In this document: one piece after another, positions 16,125 to 23,739 of the stretch
Position numbering within the stretch: position 1 is the first letter of the stretch
Layout of the letters: the number at the start of each line of letters is the position of its first letter
NCBI GenBank assembly: GCA_003524085.1
Contig: DOEC01000003.1
Span: 1 to 30,351, forward strand
Source of the DNA: Bacillota bacterium
GTDB taxonomy: Bacteria; Bacillota_I; Bacilli_A; RF39; UBA660
Reading direction: 5' to 3'
DNA: 30,351 nt
The notes under the pieces: model-generated
Seen by the model: the letters and a program-made list of their open reading frames with translations, nothing else
Databases searched by the model: none
What the model was told of the DNA's origin: nothing
Translations under genes and position numbers: made by a program

Positions 16125-16718
16125 TTAATAACTTCTTTTAATTAAAGATAATTTTTCACATTCTTTTATATCATTTGTAGAATAAATTTGAGAATATTCA
16201 AACTTATCTTGTTTATTTAATTCTAAAAGTTCTTTTAACATTTTTAATTTGATAATTAATATTTGCTTTTTTTTCAAATGAGTTAATTGTTGTCTTTGTA
16301 ATTGTAATTCTTCTTCAAGTTTATCTAGTTCACTTTCAATTGATTTTATTTCTTTTTGTTTTTTCTTGTGATATTCATATGATTTAAGTTCTATTGGCAA
16401 TATTACTGGCAAGCAAAGACCCATACCAAATAATGTTACAGTTAACACTAAATTGATTTCATATTGATAGAATGTTGAAGTTACTAAAAACGGATTACTT
16501 TTAGTAAAATATGAAATGATAAGAGGTGGTAAAACTATAGAATTAGCAATTGCATAATAAACATTATATGGAATATATTTTTTTCTAAAATTTTTGTATT
16601 TCTCTTTTTTCTTAGTTAATTCTTCAATTCTACTAGTAAGAGTAAAAATCATATTTTTTTTGGCTGAAATTTCATTCATATTTTTAAGAATCTTAAATTC
16701 ATCATTATCTAAATTCAT
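16125..16718 (-). CDS. Coiled-coil membrane protein, unknown function
   Basis: A 197-residue protein: an N-terminal helix rich in Lys/Glu (about residues 1-45), two membrane helices (about 55-70 and 88-108), then a long Lys/Glu/Gln coiled coil (about 115-165) and a polar tail. ATG 16718 follows AGGAAGG. No catalytic motif. The architecture, a hairpin membrane anchor with two cytoplasmic coiled coils, suggests a structural or scaffolding role, but I do not recognise the family. Confidence 0.75.
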   Translation of the reverse strand: MNLDNDEFKILKNMNEISAKKNMIFTLTSRIEELTKKKEKYKNFRKKYIPYNVYYAIANSIVLPPLIISYFTKSNPFLVTSTFYQYEINLVLTVTLFGMGLCLPVILPIELKSYEYHKKKQKEIKSIESELDKLEEELQLQRQQLTHLKKKQILIIKLKMLKELLELNKQDKFEYSQIYSTNDIKECEKLSLIKRSY

Positions 16719-16858
16719 AATAACCTTCCTGTGAGTTAATTATAACATGTTTTTCAAAAAATTGTCATTATGTATTTCAGTTAGGAATAATTTATTGCTT
16801 ATCTTGTTATAGTTTGTTAAAATGTATTTAGTATTTTATGTTATAGTGAGGTTTTATT

Positions 16859-17656
16859 ATGAAGAAAAATAGTGTTTTTATATGTGTGGTTTTAATATTT
16901 TTATGTATTCCAGTTGTAGTAAATGCACATCCTGGAAGAACTGACGCGAATGGGTGTCATTACTGTAGAACTAACTGTGCAAAATGGGGTTTAAGTAATG
17001 GGGAATATCATTGTCATAATAATTCTAGTAGTAATACCGAAACTATAGTCAAACAAAAAAGTAGTGATAACTCAATAAAGTCTATAATAATAGATGGTGA
17101 AAAAATAACTATAAGTGAAAGTATGATATATCAAACTACCAAAGATAAACTAGACATTATAGTAATACCAAATAGTGAATATGCTGAACATGAAATTGAT
17201 AATACAAGTTTGAGTGTTGGAGAAAACAATATCACTATAAAAGTTACTGCAGAGAATGGTAGCGTTAAAAAATATAATTTAAAAGTTATTAGAGAAGAAC
17301 TAAGTAACAATACTAATGTAAGTATAAAGGTTGATAATGAAGTAATAGATTTTAATGTAGATAAGCCAAATATAACAGTTAGTTCTGAAACTGAAAATTT
17401 AGATTACTCATATATACTTGAAGATAAAAACTCTACATTAAAAGTAACAGGTGACAAAAATTTAAAAACTGGAGAAAATATAGTAACTTTTACAGTTACT
17501 TCACAAGATAATACACAAAAAGATTATGTTTTAATAGTGAATAAATCTGAAAATATTGGTGCTGTGGTTTTTACAATTGCAGTTTTGTCTTTAGCAGGTG
17601 TTGCAGGCTATAAATATCAAAAGAAAAAGAAGATTAGTAATGTTTCTAACTATTAA
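16859..17656 (+). CDS. YHYH/cadherin-like secreted surface protein
   Basis: A 265-residue exported protein. A signal peptide (cleavage likely after VNA, residue 23) is followed by a Cys/His module HPGRTDANGCHYC ... GEYHCH (C33, C36, C40, C52; H51, H53), known from YHYH-type proteins and possibly metal-binding. Residues about 75-225 look like two cadherin-like beta-sandwich repeats (SIIIDGEKITISES, IKVDNEVIDFNV; each ends with a V-x-A/S-x-[DN]-x-[ST]-x-K-x-Y-x-L strand). A membrane helix (about 235-252) and a KKKK tail anchor it. No LPxTG-like sorting signal is seen. Its last 11 nt overlap the end of the convergent ATPase gene. Confidence 0.8.
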   Translation: MKKNSVFICVVLIFLCIPVVVNAHPGRTDANGCHYCRTNCAKWGLSNGEYHCHNNSSSNTETIVKQKSSDNSIKSIIIDGEKITISESMIYQTTKDKLDIIVIPNSEYAEHEIDNTSLSVGENNITIKVTAENGSVKKYNLKVIREELSNNTNVSIKVDNEVIDFNVDKPNITVSSETENLDYSYILEDKNSTLKVTGDKNLKTGENIVTFTVTSQDNTQKDYVLIVNKSENIGAVVFTIAVLSLAGVAGYKYQKKKKISNVSNY

Positions 17657-18383
17657 ACAACCTGTCTTTCATATTATCAGAATTGTCTAAGTACATTTTG
17701 TATAGTTTATAAATTTCTGTATCTTTATAACTAACTTCTTTAAAATTATCATTTAAATCTAAAATTTTACCATTTCTATAACTTATTAAAATGGGCGAAT
17801 GAGTTGATATAATAAACTGACTTCCTTTTTTTACAAGTTCATCTATTAAACATAATAATGAAAGTTGTCTTTGAGCCGATAAGGCGGCTTCTGGTTCGTC
17901 TAAGATATATAAGCCATTCTCAGTAAATCTGTTTTGTACAAGTTTTAGAAAAGCTTCTCCATGTGAGCATTCATGCAAGTTTCCACCATACGACTTAAAT
18001 AAACTATAAAAGTCATCTTCTTTGACAAGTCTTTCAACTTCAGTAGAAAAATTATAAAAACTTTCGGCTCTTAAAAAGAATTTAGTCCTAGGTTTGTTAT
18101 CAATTTTAATTTTTAAGTAATCTCTCAAATTAGAAGTAGTGTCATTTGTTTCATACATAAAGTTTTCAGTACCACCTTCTTTAGGTAGTCCTAGATTTAC
18201 AGCAATTGCTTCAATAAATGTTGATTTACCAACACCATTTTCTCCAACAAAAAATGTAACTGGAGAATTAAGTTTAAGTTTTTCAAAGTCCTTAACAATT
18301 GGAATGTTAAAAGGATACTTGTCATAATTATCAATTTTGTCTCTATCTAAAATTATTTCATTAATCATAAGTTTACTATTCAT
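17646..18383 (-). CDS. Single-domain ABC-like AAA ATPase
   Basis: A 245-residue soluble ATPase of the Rad50/ABC type: Walker A GENGVGKST (47-55), signature-like ECSHGEAF (SHGE at 140-143), Walker B ILDEPEAALS (160-169) and H-loop STHSP (H195). It matches the large family of small 'AAA family ATPases' with an uninterrupted nucleotide-binding fold and no membrane partner or nuclease domain. Role unknown; relatives occur both as housekeeping genes and near defence genes. It is convergent with the YHYH gene and diverges from the pentapeptide gene with 94 nt between the starts. Confidence 0.85.
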   Translation of the reverse strand: MNSKLMINEIILDRDKIDNYDKYPFNIPIVKDFEKLKLNSPVTFFVGENGVGKSTFIEAIAVNLGLPKEGGTENFMYETNDTTSNLRDYLKIKIDNKPRTKFFLRAESFYNFSTEVERLVKEDDFYSLFKSYGGNLHECSHGEAFLKLVQNRFTENGLYILDEPEAALSAQRQLSLLCLIDELVKKGSQFIISTHSPILISYRNGKILDLNDNFKEVSYKDTEIYKLYKMYLDNSDNMKDRLFNS

Positions 18384-18477
18384 AACTATTCACCCTTAAA
18401 ACCATATTAGCACGAAAAATATAAAAAATCTATATAAATAGTTTAAAATGTGTTATACTTTTGTAAGAGGTATAAAA

Positions 18478-19104
18478 ATGAAAATAAGTGAACCAAAAAT
18501 TAAAAATTGTGAATTATCTTCTTTTAATGAATGCATTAAAAATGAGAAATTTAATAAAGTAAAAATTGGGGAAAATAGTAGTATAGTACTTGATTTAACT
18601 GATTATACATTTGACGAATGTGTTTTTGAAAATATAGATTTTTCTAATATAGAAATAAGTGATATATCTTTGATGGATGTAAGGTTTATCAATTGTGATT
18701 TATCTAATAAGAGGTTTAATGATGCGTTTTTAACAAGAGTTATATTTGAAAATTGTAAATTAACAGGTCTTACTTTTATTGACTCACATTTAAAAGATAT
18801 CAAAGTCATTTCTTCGGTTGGTTTATATTTGAATGTTGCAGGAACAAATATAAATAATATTGAAATAGAAGACAGTGACTTAACTGAGGCTACATTTAAT
18901 ATGAGTAATTTAAATAATGCTGTTTTAAATAATGTTAATTTAACTAAATCTGTTTTTTTAGGGTGTAATTTAAAGGACGCTAACTTTAGCACGTCTATAA
19001 TTAATGGGATTAGTTTTGATGTCAAAAGTTTAAATGGAATAATAATAAACAGAATGGATGCTGGTAATATTGTGTCAATGTTTAATGTGAAAGTGAGGGA
19101 CTAA
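18478..19104 (+). CDS. Pentapeptide-repeat protein
   Basis: 208 residues. Repeats of the A/C/S/T/V-D/N-L/F-x-x type run from about residue 40 to 195 (FENIDFSNIEISD, LTEATFNMSNLNNAVLNNVN, CNLKDANFS), which fold into a right-handed quadrilateral beta-helix. Relatives include DNA-gyrase-protecting Qnr/MfpA proteins but most have unknown roles, so gyrase protection is only a possibility. ATG 18478 has AAGAGG upstream; the frame is open to 18448 but lacks a site there. One nt separates its stop from the GTG of the next gene, so they form an operon. Confidence 0.85.
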   Translation: MKISEPKIKNCELSSFNECIKNEKFNKVKIGENSSIVLDLTDYTFDECVFENIDFSNIEISDISLMDVRFINCDLSNKRFNDAFLTRVIFENCKLTGLTFIDSHLKDIKVISSVGLYLNVAGTNINNIEIEDSDLTEATFNMSNLNNAVLNNVNLTKSVFLGCNLKDANFSTSIINGISFDVKSLNGIIINRMDAGNIVSMFNVKVRD

Positions 19105-19105
19105 A

Positions 19106-19594
19106 GTGACTAAAGAAGAAGTGTATAATTTTATAAAGAGCAAGAATATATGGTATGAGATAACTGAACATAAAAGAGTGTTTACTATGAATGAGTTAGA
19201 TGATGTTATTTTGCCGTATCCAGAAGCTGATGCGAAAAACTTATTTATTAGGGATGACAAGAAAAGAAACTATTATTTAATTACGGTAAGTGGTAAAAAG
19301 AAAGTAGATTTAAGTATTTTTAGAGAAAAATATAATACTAGAAGACTTAGTTTTGCAAGTGAAAATGATTTAATGGAAATTTTAAAATTAACCCCTGGAA
19401 GTGTAACACCTTTAGGATTGTTAAATGAAAAAGAGAATCTAGTTAAATTTTATTTAGATAGTTATTTTATAAATAAGTGTGATAAAATCGGAATGCACCC
19501 ATGTGATAACTCTGCAACTTTATGGCTTAAGACTAGTGATTTAATTAGTATTTTAAAAGAGAATGGGACTATAGTAAATATAGTGGATTTGTAA
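19106..19594 (+). CDS. YbaK/ProX-family prolyl-tRNA deacylase
   Basis: 162 residues. The YbaK-type aminoacyl-tRNA deacylase fold is shown by ITEHKRVFTMNEL, the DAKNLFIRDDKKRNYYLITVSG strand pair with the family's catalytic Lys region, SFASENDLMEIL and the LTPGSVTPLGLL motif. This set is typical of ProX/PrdX proteins that remove alanine from mischarged tRNA-Pro. GTG 19106 is the start, with GAGGG about 11 nt upstream, 1 nt after the pentapeptide stop. The length is normal for a stand-alone ProX. Confidence 0.88.
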   Translation: MTKEEVYNFIKSKNIWYEITEHKRVFTMNELDDVILPYPEADAKNLFIRDDKKRNYYLITVSGKKKVDLSIFREKYNTRRLSFASENDLMEILKLTPGSVTPLGLLNEKENLVKFYLDSYFINKCDKIGMHPCDNSATLWLKTSDLISILKENGTIVNIVDL

Positions 19595-19682
19595 CTCAAC
19601 TCAAAGTTTAGAAAACTAAACTAATGCTTTATAGAAATTTTTATAAAAATATATTATTATTATACTATAAGGAGGAAAGATT

Positions 19683-20369
19683 ATGAAAAAGAAAGTATGT
19701 TATGTATTAAGTTTATTAATTTGTTTGGTATTGGGAGGTATATCTAGTTATTTTATTTTTAACAATAGCAAAAGCCCATTAAAAGAATTACCACTTCCAG
19801 AAGTTACTGGTGGAGAAAGAGGGACTCTTGGAATAGACAAAAATATTAATGAAGAAACATTAGACGAGTACTTAGGTAGAGAAGACGTGGTGTATAGAGA
19901 CATGAGAATGCTTAAAGACCCAGGAAATTATGAAGCAATTGGAGGAGACTCATATATTTCAGGTTTTGTTAAAGGTTTTGAAGTAGTGCCTTATCCATAT
20001 TTAACTGAAGTAAAAGGTTTACCTGAAATAGTCGGAGAGTCATATACTGGAAAAACATTATTTAAAGAAGTGAATGGAAAGTATGTTGCTAACTATGAAG
20101 AGTCAATGGAATACTTAGAATATTATTTTCCAAAAGATAAAGTAATCTTCTTGATGTGCGGAGGAGGAGGTTATGCTGGCATGACTAAAAATCTTCTAGT
20201 AAGTTTAGGTTGGGATGAAAATAAAATCTATAATGTAGGTGGTTACTGGTTTTATAATGGTAAAAATAATGTACAAGTTAAAACTACTAAAGATGGTAAG
20301 ACTACATATGATTTTTGGAAAGTTACTTATCATGATATAGATTTTAAATCATTAACTGAGGTAAAATAA
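19683..20369 (+). CDS. Membrane-anchored rhodanese-like protein
   Basis: 228 residues. An N-terminal signal anchor (about 5-27) and a short linker lead to a rhodanese domain. DEYLGREDVVYRDMR is the N-terminal element; the active-site loop is MCGGGGYAG with C159, followed by LVSLGWDENKIYNVGGYW. The Cys should carry a persulfide outside the membrane. Acidic residues EEYL to PKDK between are longer than in minimal rhodaneses. AAGGAGG is upstream of ATG 19683. The stop overlaps the next ATG (TAATG), pairing it with a thiol lipoprotein. Confidence 0.85.
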   Translation: MKKKVCYVLSLLICLVLGGISSYFIFNNSKSPLKELPLPEVTGGERGTLGIDKNINEETLDEYLGREDVVYRDMRMLKDPGNYEAIGGDSYISGFVKGFEVVPYPYLTEVKGLPEIVGESYTGKTLFKEVNGKYVANYEESMEYLEYYFPKDKVIFLMCGGGGYAGMTKNLLVSLGWDENKIYNVGGYWFYNGKNNVQVKTTKDGKTTYDFWKVTYHDIDFKSLTEVK

Positions 20370-20830
20370 TGAAAAAGATAGTAGTAATAGTGCTAAGCGT
20401 ATTCTTATTAACAGGTTGCTTTAGTAATAAGACTAATCAAGATGATGGTACAAAACGAATATATTTAACAAGTAGTTATTATAATAAGGGTGAGTTTATA
20501 AAAGTAGACGATTTAACTACTTTAGAAAGTGATACTTATGTATTATTTACTTACAATAATTTTTGTAATTTAGCTGTTTCATGTGATAAGATTTTTGAAA
20601 GTTTTATGAAAAAATATAATATTGATTTTATTTCAATTTCATTTGATAAATTTAAAAGTACTTATTTATATGAAACTGTGAAGTATGCACCTTCTATTAT
20701 TATTGTGAAAGATAAAGAAATAGTTAGTTATTTGGATGCTAATTCGGATGAAGATTTAGATAAGTATCAAGATGAGGAAGCTTTTGAAAGCTATCTTAAT
20801 AAGTATATTTACTTTAATGATAAAGATTAA
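20369..20830 (+). CDS. Thioredoxin-fold-like lipoprotein with a C-x5-C pair
   Basis: 153 residues; lipobox LLTGC (C17). The mature part has the thioredoxin-like order beta-strand (TYVLFTYNNFC), C66-x5-C72, long helix, beta-strand (IDFISISF), and a YAPSIIIVKD strand with a Pro in the place of the cis-Pro of thioredoxins. The spacing NFCNLAVSC is wider than the standard CxxC, so it may be a modified redox site. It is translationally coupled to the rhodanese, suggesting a joint extracytoplasmic thiol or persulfide function. The fold call is from pattern only. Confidence 0.7.
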   Translation: MKKIVVIVLSVFLLTGCFSNKTNQDDGTKRIYLTSSYYNKGEFIKVDDLTTLESDTYVLFTYNNFCNLAVSCDKIFESFMKKYNIDFISISFDKFKSTYLYETVKYAPSIIIVKDKEIVSYLDANSDEDLDKYQDEEAFESYLNKYIYFNDKD

Positions 20831-20890
20831 CGAATGTTGGTCTTTATTTATTTTTAAAAGCATGATAAACTAGTATTGTGAGGTGGATTC

Positions 20891-21412
20891 ATGAATTTAA
20901 AAATGATTTTGACTAGTGAAAATGTAAGTAATGAAATATTAAATAACTTAGATTATTTGTTAACAATTATTCCTGAAATAAAGCCTATGATAGGGTTTAA
21001 CCAAAAACATCCACATCATAATTTAGATGTATTTATGCATACGCTAGAAGCTTTGAAGAGTTCTAAAAATGATTACATTATAAGACTTGCTTTGTTATTT
21101 CATGATATTGGAAAACTACTTTCATGTGTAGAAGAAGATGGAGTAAGGCATTTTCCAAATCATCCAGTAATTAGTGAAATGATTACTAGAAAAGTTTTAA
21201 CTAGACTCAATTATGAAGAAAGTGTTATAAATGAAGTGTGCTATTTAGTAAAATATCATGATACACCTATAACTATGGAAGATGTGGAAAAGAATTATGA
21301 TTTACAACTTAAAAGATATGAAGTACAAAGATGTGACGCGCTTGCGCATAACCCACTTATGAATTCTAAAAGAATTTCTTATTTAATAAAAACGAAAAAG
21401 CTGTTTAAATAA
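20891..21412 (+). CDS. HD-domain phosphohydrolase
   Basis: 173 residues. Metal-binding HD motif FHDIGK (H71, D72), upstream H50 in DVFMHTLEAL and D149 in RCDALAHN complete the H...HD...D pattern. PHHNLDVFMHTLEAL and RLALLFHDIGK closely resemble the HD domain of bacterial tRNA nucleotidyltransferases, but the nucleotidyltransferase part is absent, so this is a stand-alone hydrolase with unknown substrate (a 2',3'-cyclic phosphate or nucleotide). GAGGTGG precedes ATG 20891. A bidirectional terminator follows. Confidence 0.85.
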   Translation: MNLKMILTSENVSNEILNNLDYLLTIIPEIKPMIGFNQKHPHHNLDVFMHTLEALKSSKNDYIIRLALLFHDIGKLLSCVEEDGVRHFPNHPVISEMITRKVLTRLNYEESVINEVCYLVKYHDTPITMEDVEKNYDLQLKRYEVQRCDALAHNPLMNSKRISYLIKTKKLFK

Positions 21413-21453
21413 AAAATATAACAAAATTGTATATCTTTTTTGTTATATTTTTT
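21411..21453. terminator. Bidirectional terminator between HD and KilA-N genes
   Basis: AAAAAATATAACAAAA (21411-21426) pairs with TTTTGTTATATTTTTT (21438-21453). Confidence 0.75.
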
Positions 21454-22321
21454 ATTTATTTTCAATTTTCATAAATTCAGTTGTTTTAAGTTTGGTAAGA
21501 TTTTCATCATTTTCCAATATTTTTAATTGTTCTATGGCTATTTTATTTAGTTTTTCTAACCTAGTGGGTTGCGCTATTTTATCATTAATCATTGTGGCAT
21601 TTATGGTTTCTAAATTACATAAAACTAAAAGTTGTCTGATATCAGCGTAGTCTCTTTGGTTTCCTTTTAATCCTGAATTTTTATCTTTCCATTCTTTTGC
21701 TGTCATACCAAATAAAGCAACATTTAGTAAATCTGCTTCAGTAGAATATGCGTGTTTTTTCTGATTATCTGTAACTAAATTAGGGACTATTGATTTTTTT
21801 ATTGCATCGGTGTGTATTTTATAATTTGCCTTAGATAATATTCTACTTGCATTCCAGTCAATTTTTTCTTGATATGCTTCATTTCTTTTTAATCTTTCAA
21901 ATTCTTTGATTAAATATAATTTGAATTCTGGACTTAACCAACTTGCAAATTCTAATGCAATATCTGAATGAGCAAATGTACCAGCACTATATTTCCCACT
22001 ACTAGGAATAATACCTATTGCATTAAAATCCTTTTTCCATCTACTTGGTGTCATGGTGAACCTATTATATCCTACTTCTTCAATTTTAATTCTGTGTGAT
22101 TCCACGGAATTAAAATTTTCATTATTTAATTCTTCCCATAAACTATAAAATTCAAAAGAATTTTTGTTTGACATCCAATTTCTTATTACACCGGATGGGT
22201 CAGTGGGATTTGCATACTTTGCTAAATCAGTTAATGAAATATATTCTTCATTTCCAATTCTCATAACACTTATTTTTTCATTATTAACATTCATTTCTGT
22301 TTTAATCAAATTTTCTTTCAT
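21452..22321 (-). CDS. KilA-N domain protein
   Basis: 289 residues. A KilA-N DNA-binding domain spans about residues 15-145 (EEYISLTDLAKYANPTDP, VIRNWMSNKNSFEFYSLWEE, and the end YSAGTFAHSDIALEFASWLSPEF). The C-terminal half (ASRILSKANYKIHTDAIK, LFGMTAKEWKDKN) is an accessory domain typical of phage-derived KilA-N proteins. The family is common in phages and mobile elements as antirepressor-like regulators. ATG 22321 follows AGGAGG by 5 nt. It lies next to tRNA-Gln, a common integration target, so acquired origin is plausible but no integrase or att repeat is seen here. Confidence 0.85.
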   Translation of the reverse strand: MKENLIKTEMNVNNEKISVMRIGNEEYISLTDLAKYANPTDPSGVIRNWMSNKNSFEFYSLWEELNNENFNSVESHRIKIEEVGYNRFTMTPSRWKKDFNAIGIIPSSGKYSAGTFAHSDIALEFASWLSPEFKLYLIKEFERLKRNEAYQEKIDWNASRILSKANYKIHTDAIKKSIVPNLVTDNQKKHAYSTEADLLNVALFGMTAKEWKDKNSGLKGNQRDYADIRQLLVLCNLETINATMINDKIAQPTRLEKLNKIAIEQLKILENDENLTKLKTTEFMKIENK

Positions 22322-22373
22322 GCATTCCTCCTTTCCTTTATAATAAACTTATAGAAAAGTTAAAGTTCAATTT

Positions 22374-22448
22374 TGGTTACCCCAGCAAGATTCGAACTTG
22401 CGAATGATGGAGTCAGAATCCATTGCCTTACCACTTGGCTATGGGGCA
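22374..22448 (-). tRNA. tRNA-Gln(CTG)
   Basis: On the minus strand acceptor TGCCCCA pairs with TGGGGTA, anticodon stem ATGGA/TCCAT encloses loop TTCTGAC, giving anticodon CTG (reads CAG). T-arm has GTTCGAATC; CCA is encoded. 75 nt. CTG is an uncommon extra isoacceptor for such an AT-rich genome, where TTG normally suffices. Confidence 0.93.
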
Positions 22449-22460
22449 GTCACATTATTA

Positions 22461-22489
22461 ATTATACTTTTTAAATCTAAATTTGTAAA
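22461..22489 (-). promoter_or_regulatory. Promoter of tRNA-Gln
   Basis: Minus strand TTTACA (22489-22484), 17 nt, TATAAT (22466-22461), 12 nt before the tRNA. The tRNA therefore has its own promoter, separate from the upstream RNA. Confidence 0.75.
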
Positions 22490-22504
22490 TACTTTTTATG
22501 ATAA

Positions 22505-22574
22505 TTTAAAAACCTGGACGAGCCAGGCTTCTTGTGTGTTGAACACATTTGTGAATATTTATCCCTCTCGGGAC
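22505..22574 (-). ncRNA. Candidate 70-nt three-hairpin RNA
   Basis: A promoter-like pair TTTACT (22609-22604), 17 nt, TATATT (22586-22581, with TTGG before it) would start an RNA near 22574. It contains a GNRA-capped hairpin TCCC-GAGA-GGGA (22573-22562), a TGTG-TTCAA-CACA hairpin (22547-22535) and a terminator CCTGG-CTCGT-CCAGG (22527-22513) followed by TTTTT. No open frame. It may instead be only the 3' trailer of the ger operon, for which the last hairpin would be the terminator. No known RNA family recognised. Confidence 0.5.
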
Positions 22575-22626
22575 AACAATAATATACCAAATTATTTAGT
22601 AAAAGTAAAGTGTTTTTATGAAAAAA

Positions 22627-23739
22627 CTATGATTTTTGTGATTTTTCTTTGATTTTCCCACAAATATATACAAAACTTACTATGATAACTGAAGTTACTA
22701 GTAATATGAAAGGCGAGTAAGCATACATATTTTTATACTTATTTATATAGTTTTCATATGGTATTAAATAAATTATTACACCTATAAGTGAAGTTATAAT
22801 TAACCCCATAACAATATATTGTTTCTTTTTAGTTTTGATATTGAATACTTCATAAAGTCCTGTTTTAATAGTTTGTAAGTTGTATTGTAAACTTAAAGTC
22901 ATAAATAATACCCATATTAGAATATTAATATTTTCTATATTATCAAGAAAACTAAACATATTTATAGTTTTTAATACTTCATAACTAGGAAAGGTAAATA
23001 ATATACTTACATCAATTCCAAGAACACCAATGATACAAAGAAATATTATTGATACACAGATAGTATTAACGATATATCCAATTAATATGCTTTTTTTAAC
23101 CTTTTCTTTATCAACTATGTTATCTTTTGGAATAACAAGAAGGCTCAATATGGGAACAACGCATAGCATTGAAAACATAATTGAACTTTTAGATATGTGG
23201 ATGAAATCATTATTTAGAAGTGGTAATAAATTACTAAAGTCTACTTGTCTAATAAGAGAAAACGCATTATTAAAATATAAAAATGCACCTATAAAAACAC
23301 AGAATGTACTAAGTCTTGCAAGAGTATCTATATCATATATTGTTGAATATATAACAGGTAATATTAGTATTAATGTGATCAAACTATTAGGTGTTTCAGC
23401 AAGGAACTCTAAAGATATAAATGTGGAGTATCTCCAAAATACAAATACTGCAAAGATAAACATAAATATTAGAATTATTATAACTATAATTTTACTTAAA
23501 AACTTAGGAAAAACGTAATCTATTTTTTTAAATAAACTGTACTCTGGAAGAAAATCAAATATTTTAAAGAATAGAAAGATTATTAGAAGTCCAAGAAGAA
23601 AACCTATAAACATACTTATAAATATACTTGTTTTTGCAGTAACTAGCATATATGGAATTAAAGTACCTGGTAGCATTGCATTAATAATACATATAAATAT
23701 AAAAGTAAAACTTAAACTACTTAGTTTGTAATTTGTCAT
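22627..23739 (-). CDS. gerAB: Spore germination permease, GerAB-type
   Basis: A 370-residue APC-superfamily membrane protein with about 10 helices, the B subunit of the germinant receptor in the spore inner membrane, which binds the nutrient germinant. The N-terminus (SLSFTFIFICIINAMLPGTLIPYM) and length fit endospore germination permeases. It is the last gene of the ger operon; its ATG overlaps the TGA of gerAC (ATGA). Ends in a basic cytoplasmic tail; a terminator hairpin follows at 22513-22527. Confidence 0.88.
   Translation of the reverse strand: MTNYKLSSLSFTFIFICIINAMLPGTLIPYMLVTAKTSIFISMFIGFLLGLLIIFLFFKIFDFLPEYSLFKKIDYVFPKFLSKIIVIIILIFMFIFAVFVFWRYSTFISLEFLAETPNSLITLILILPVIYSTIYDIDTLARLSTFCVFIGAFLYFNNAFSLIRQVDFSNLLPLLNNDFIHISKSSIMFSMLCVVPILSLLVIPKDNIVDKEKVKKSILIGYIVNTICVSIIFLCIIGVLGIDVSILFTFPSYEVLKTINMFSFLDNIENINILIWVLFMTLSLQYNLQTIKTGLYEVFNIKTKKKQYIVMGLIITSLIGVIIYLIPYENYINKYKNMYAYSPFILLVTSVIIVSFVYICGKIKEKSQKS

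Noticed and set aside
18603..19025. 140-codon minus-strand frame
   Set aside because: A regular repeat shadow of the pentapeptide-repeat gene.
22398..22652. 84-codon plus-strand frame
   Set aside because: Runs through tRNA-Gln, its promoter and the terminator hairpin.
23030..23518. 162-codon plus-strand open frame
   Set aside because: Antisense to gerAB, no ribosome-binding site or domain.
23736..23739. Possible UGA reassignment, given the low GC
   Set aside because: TGA acts as the stop of gerAC overlapping the gerAB start, and Trp is encoded by TGG throughout.
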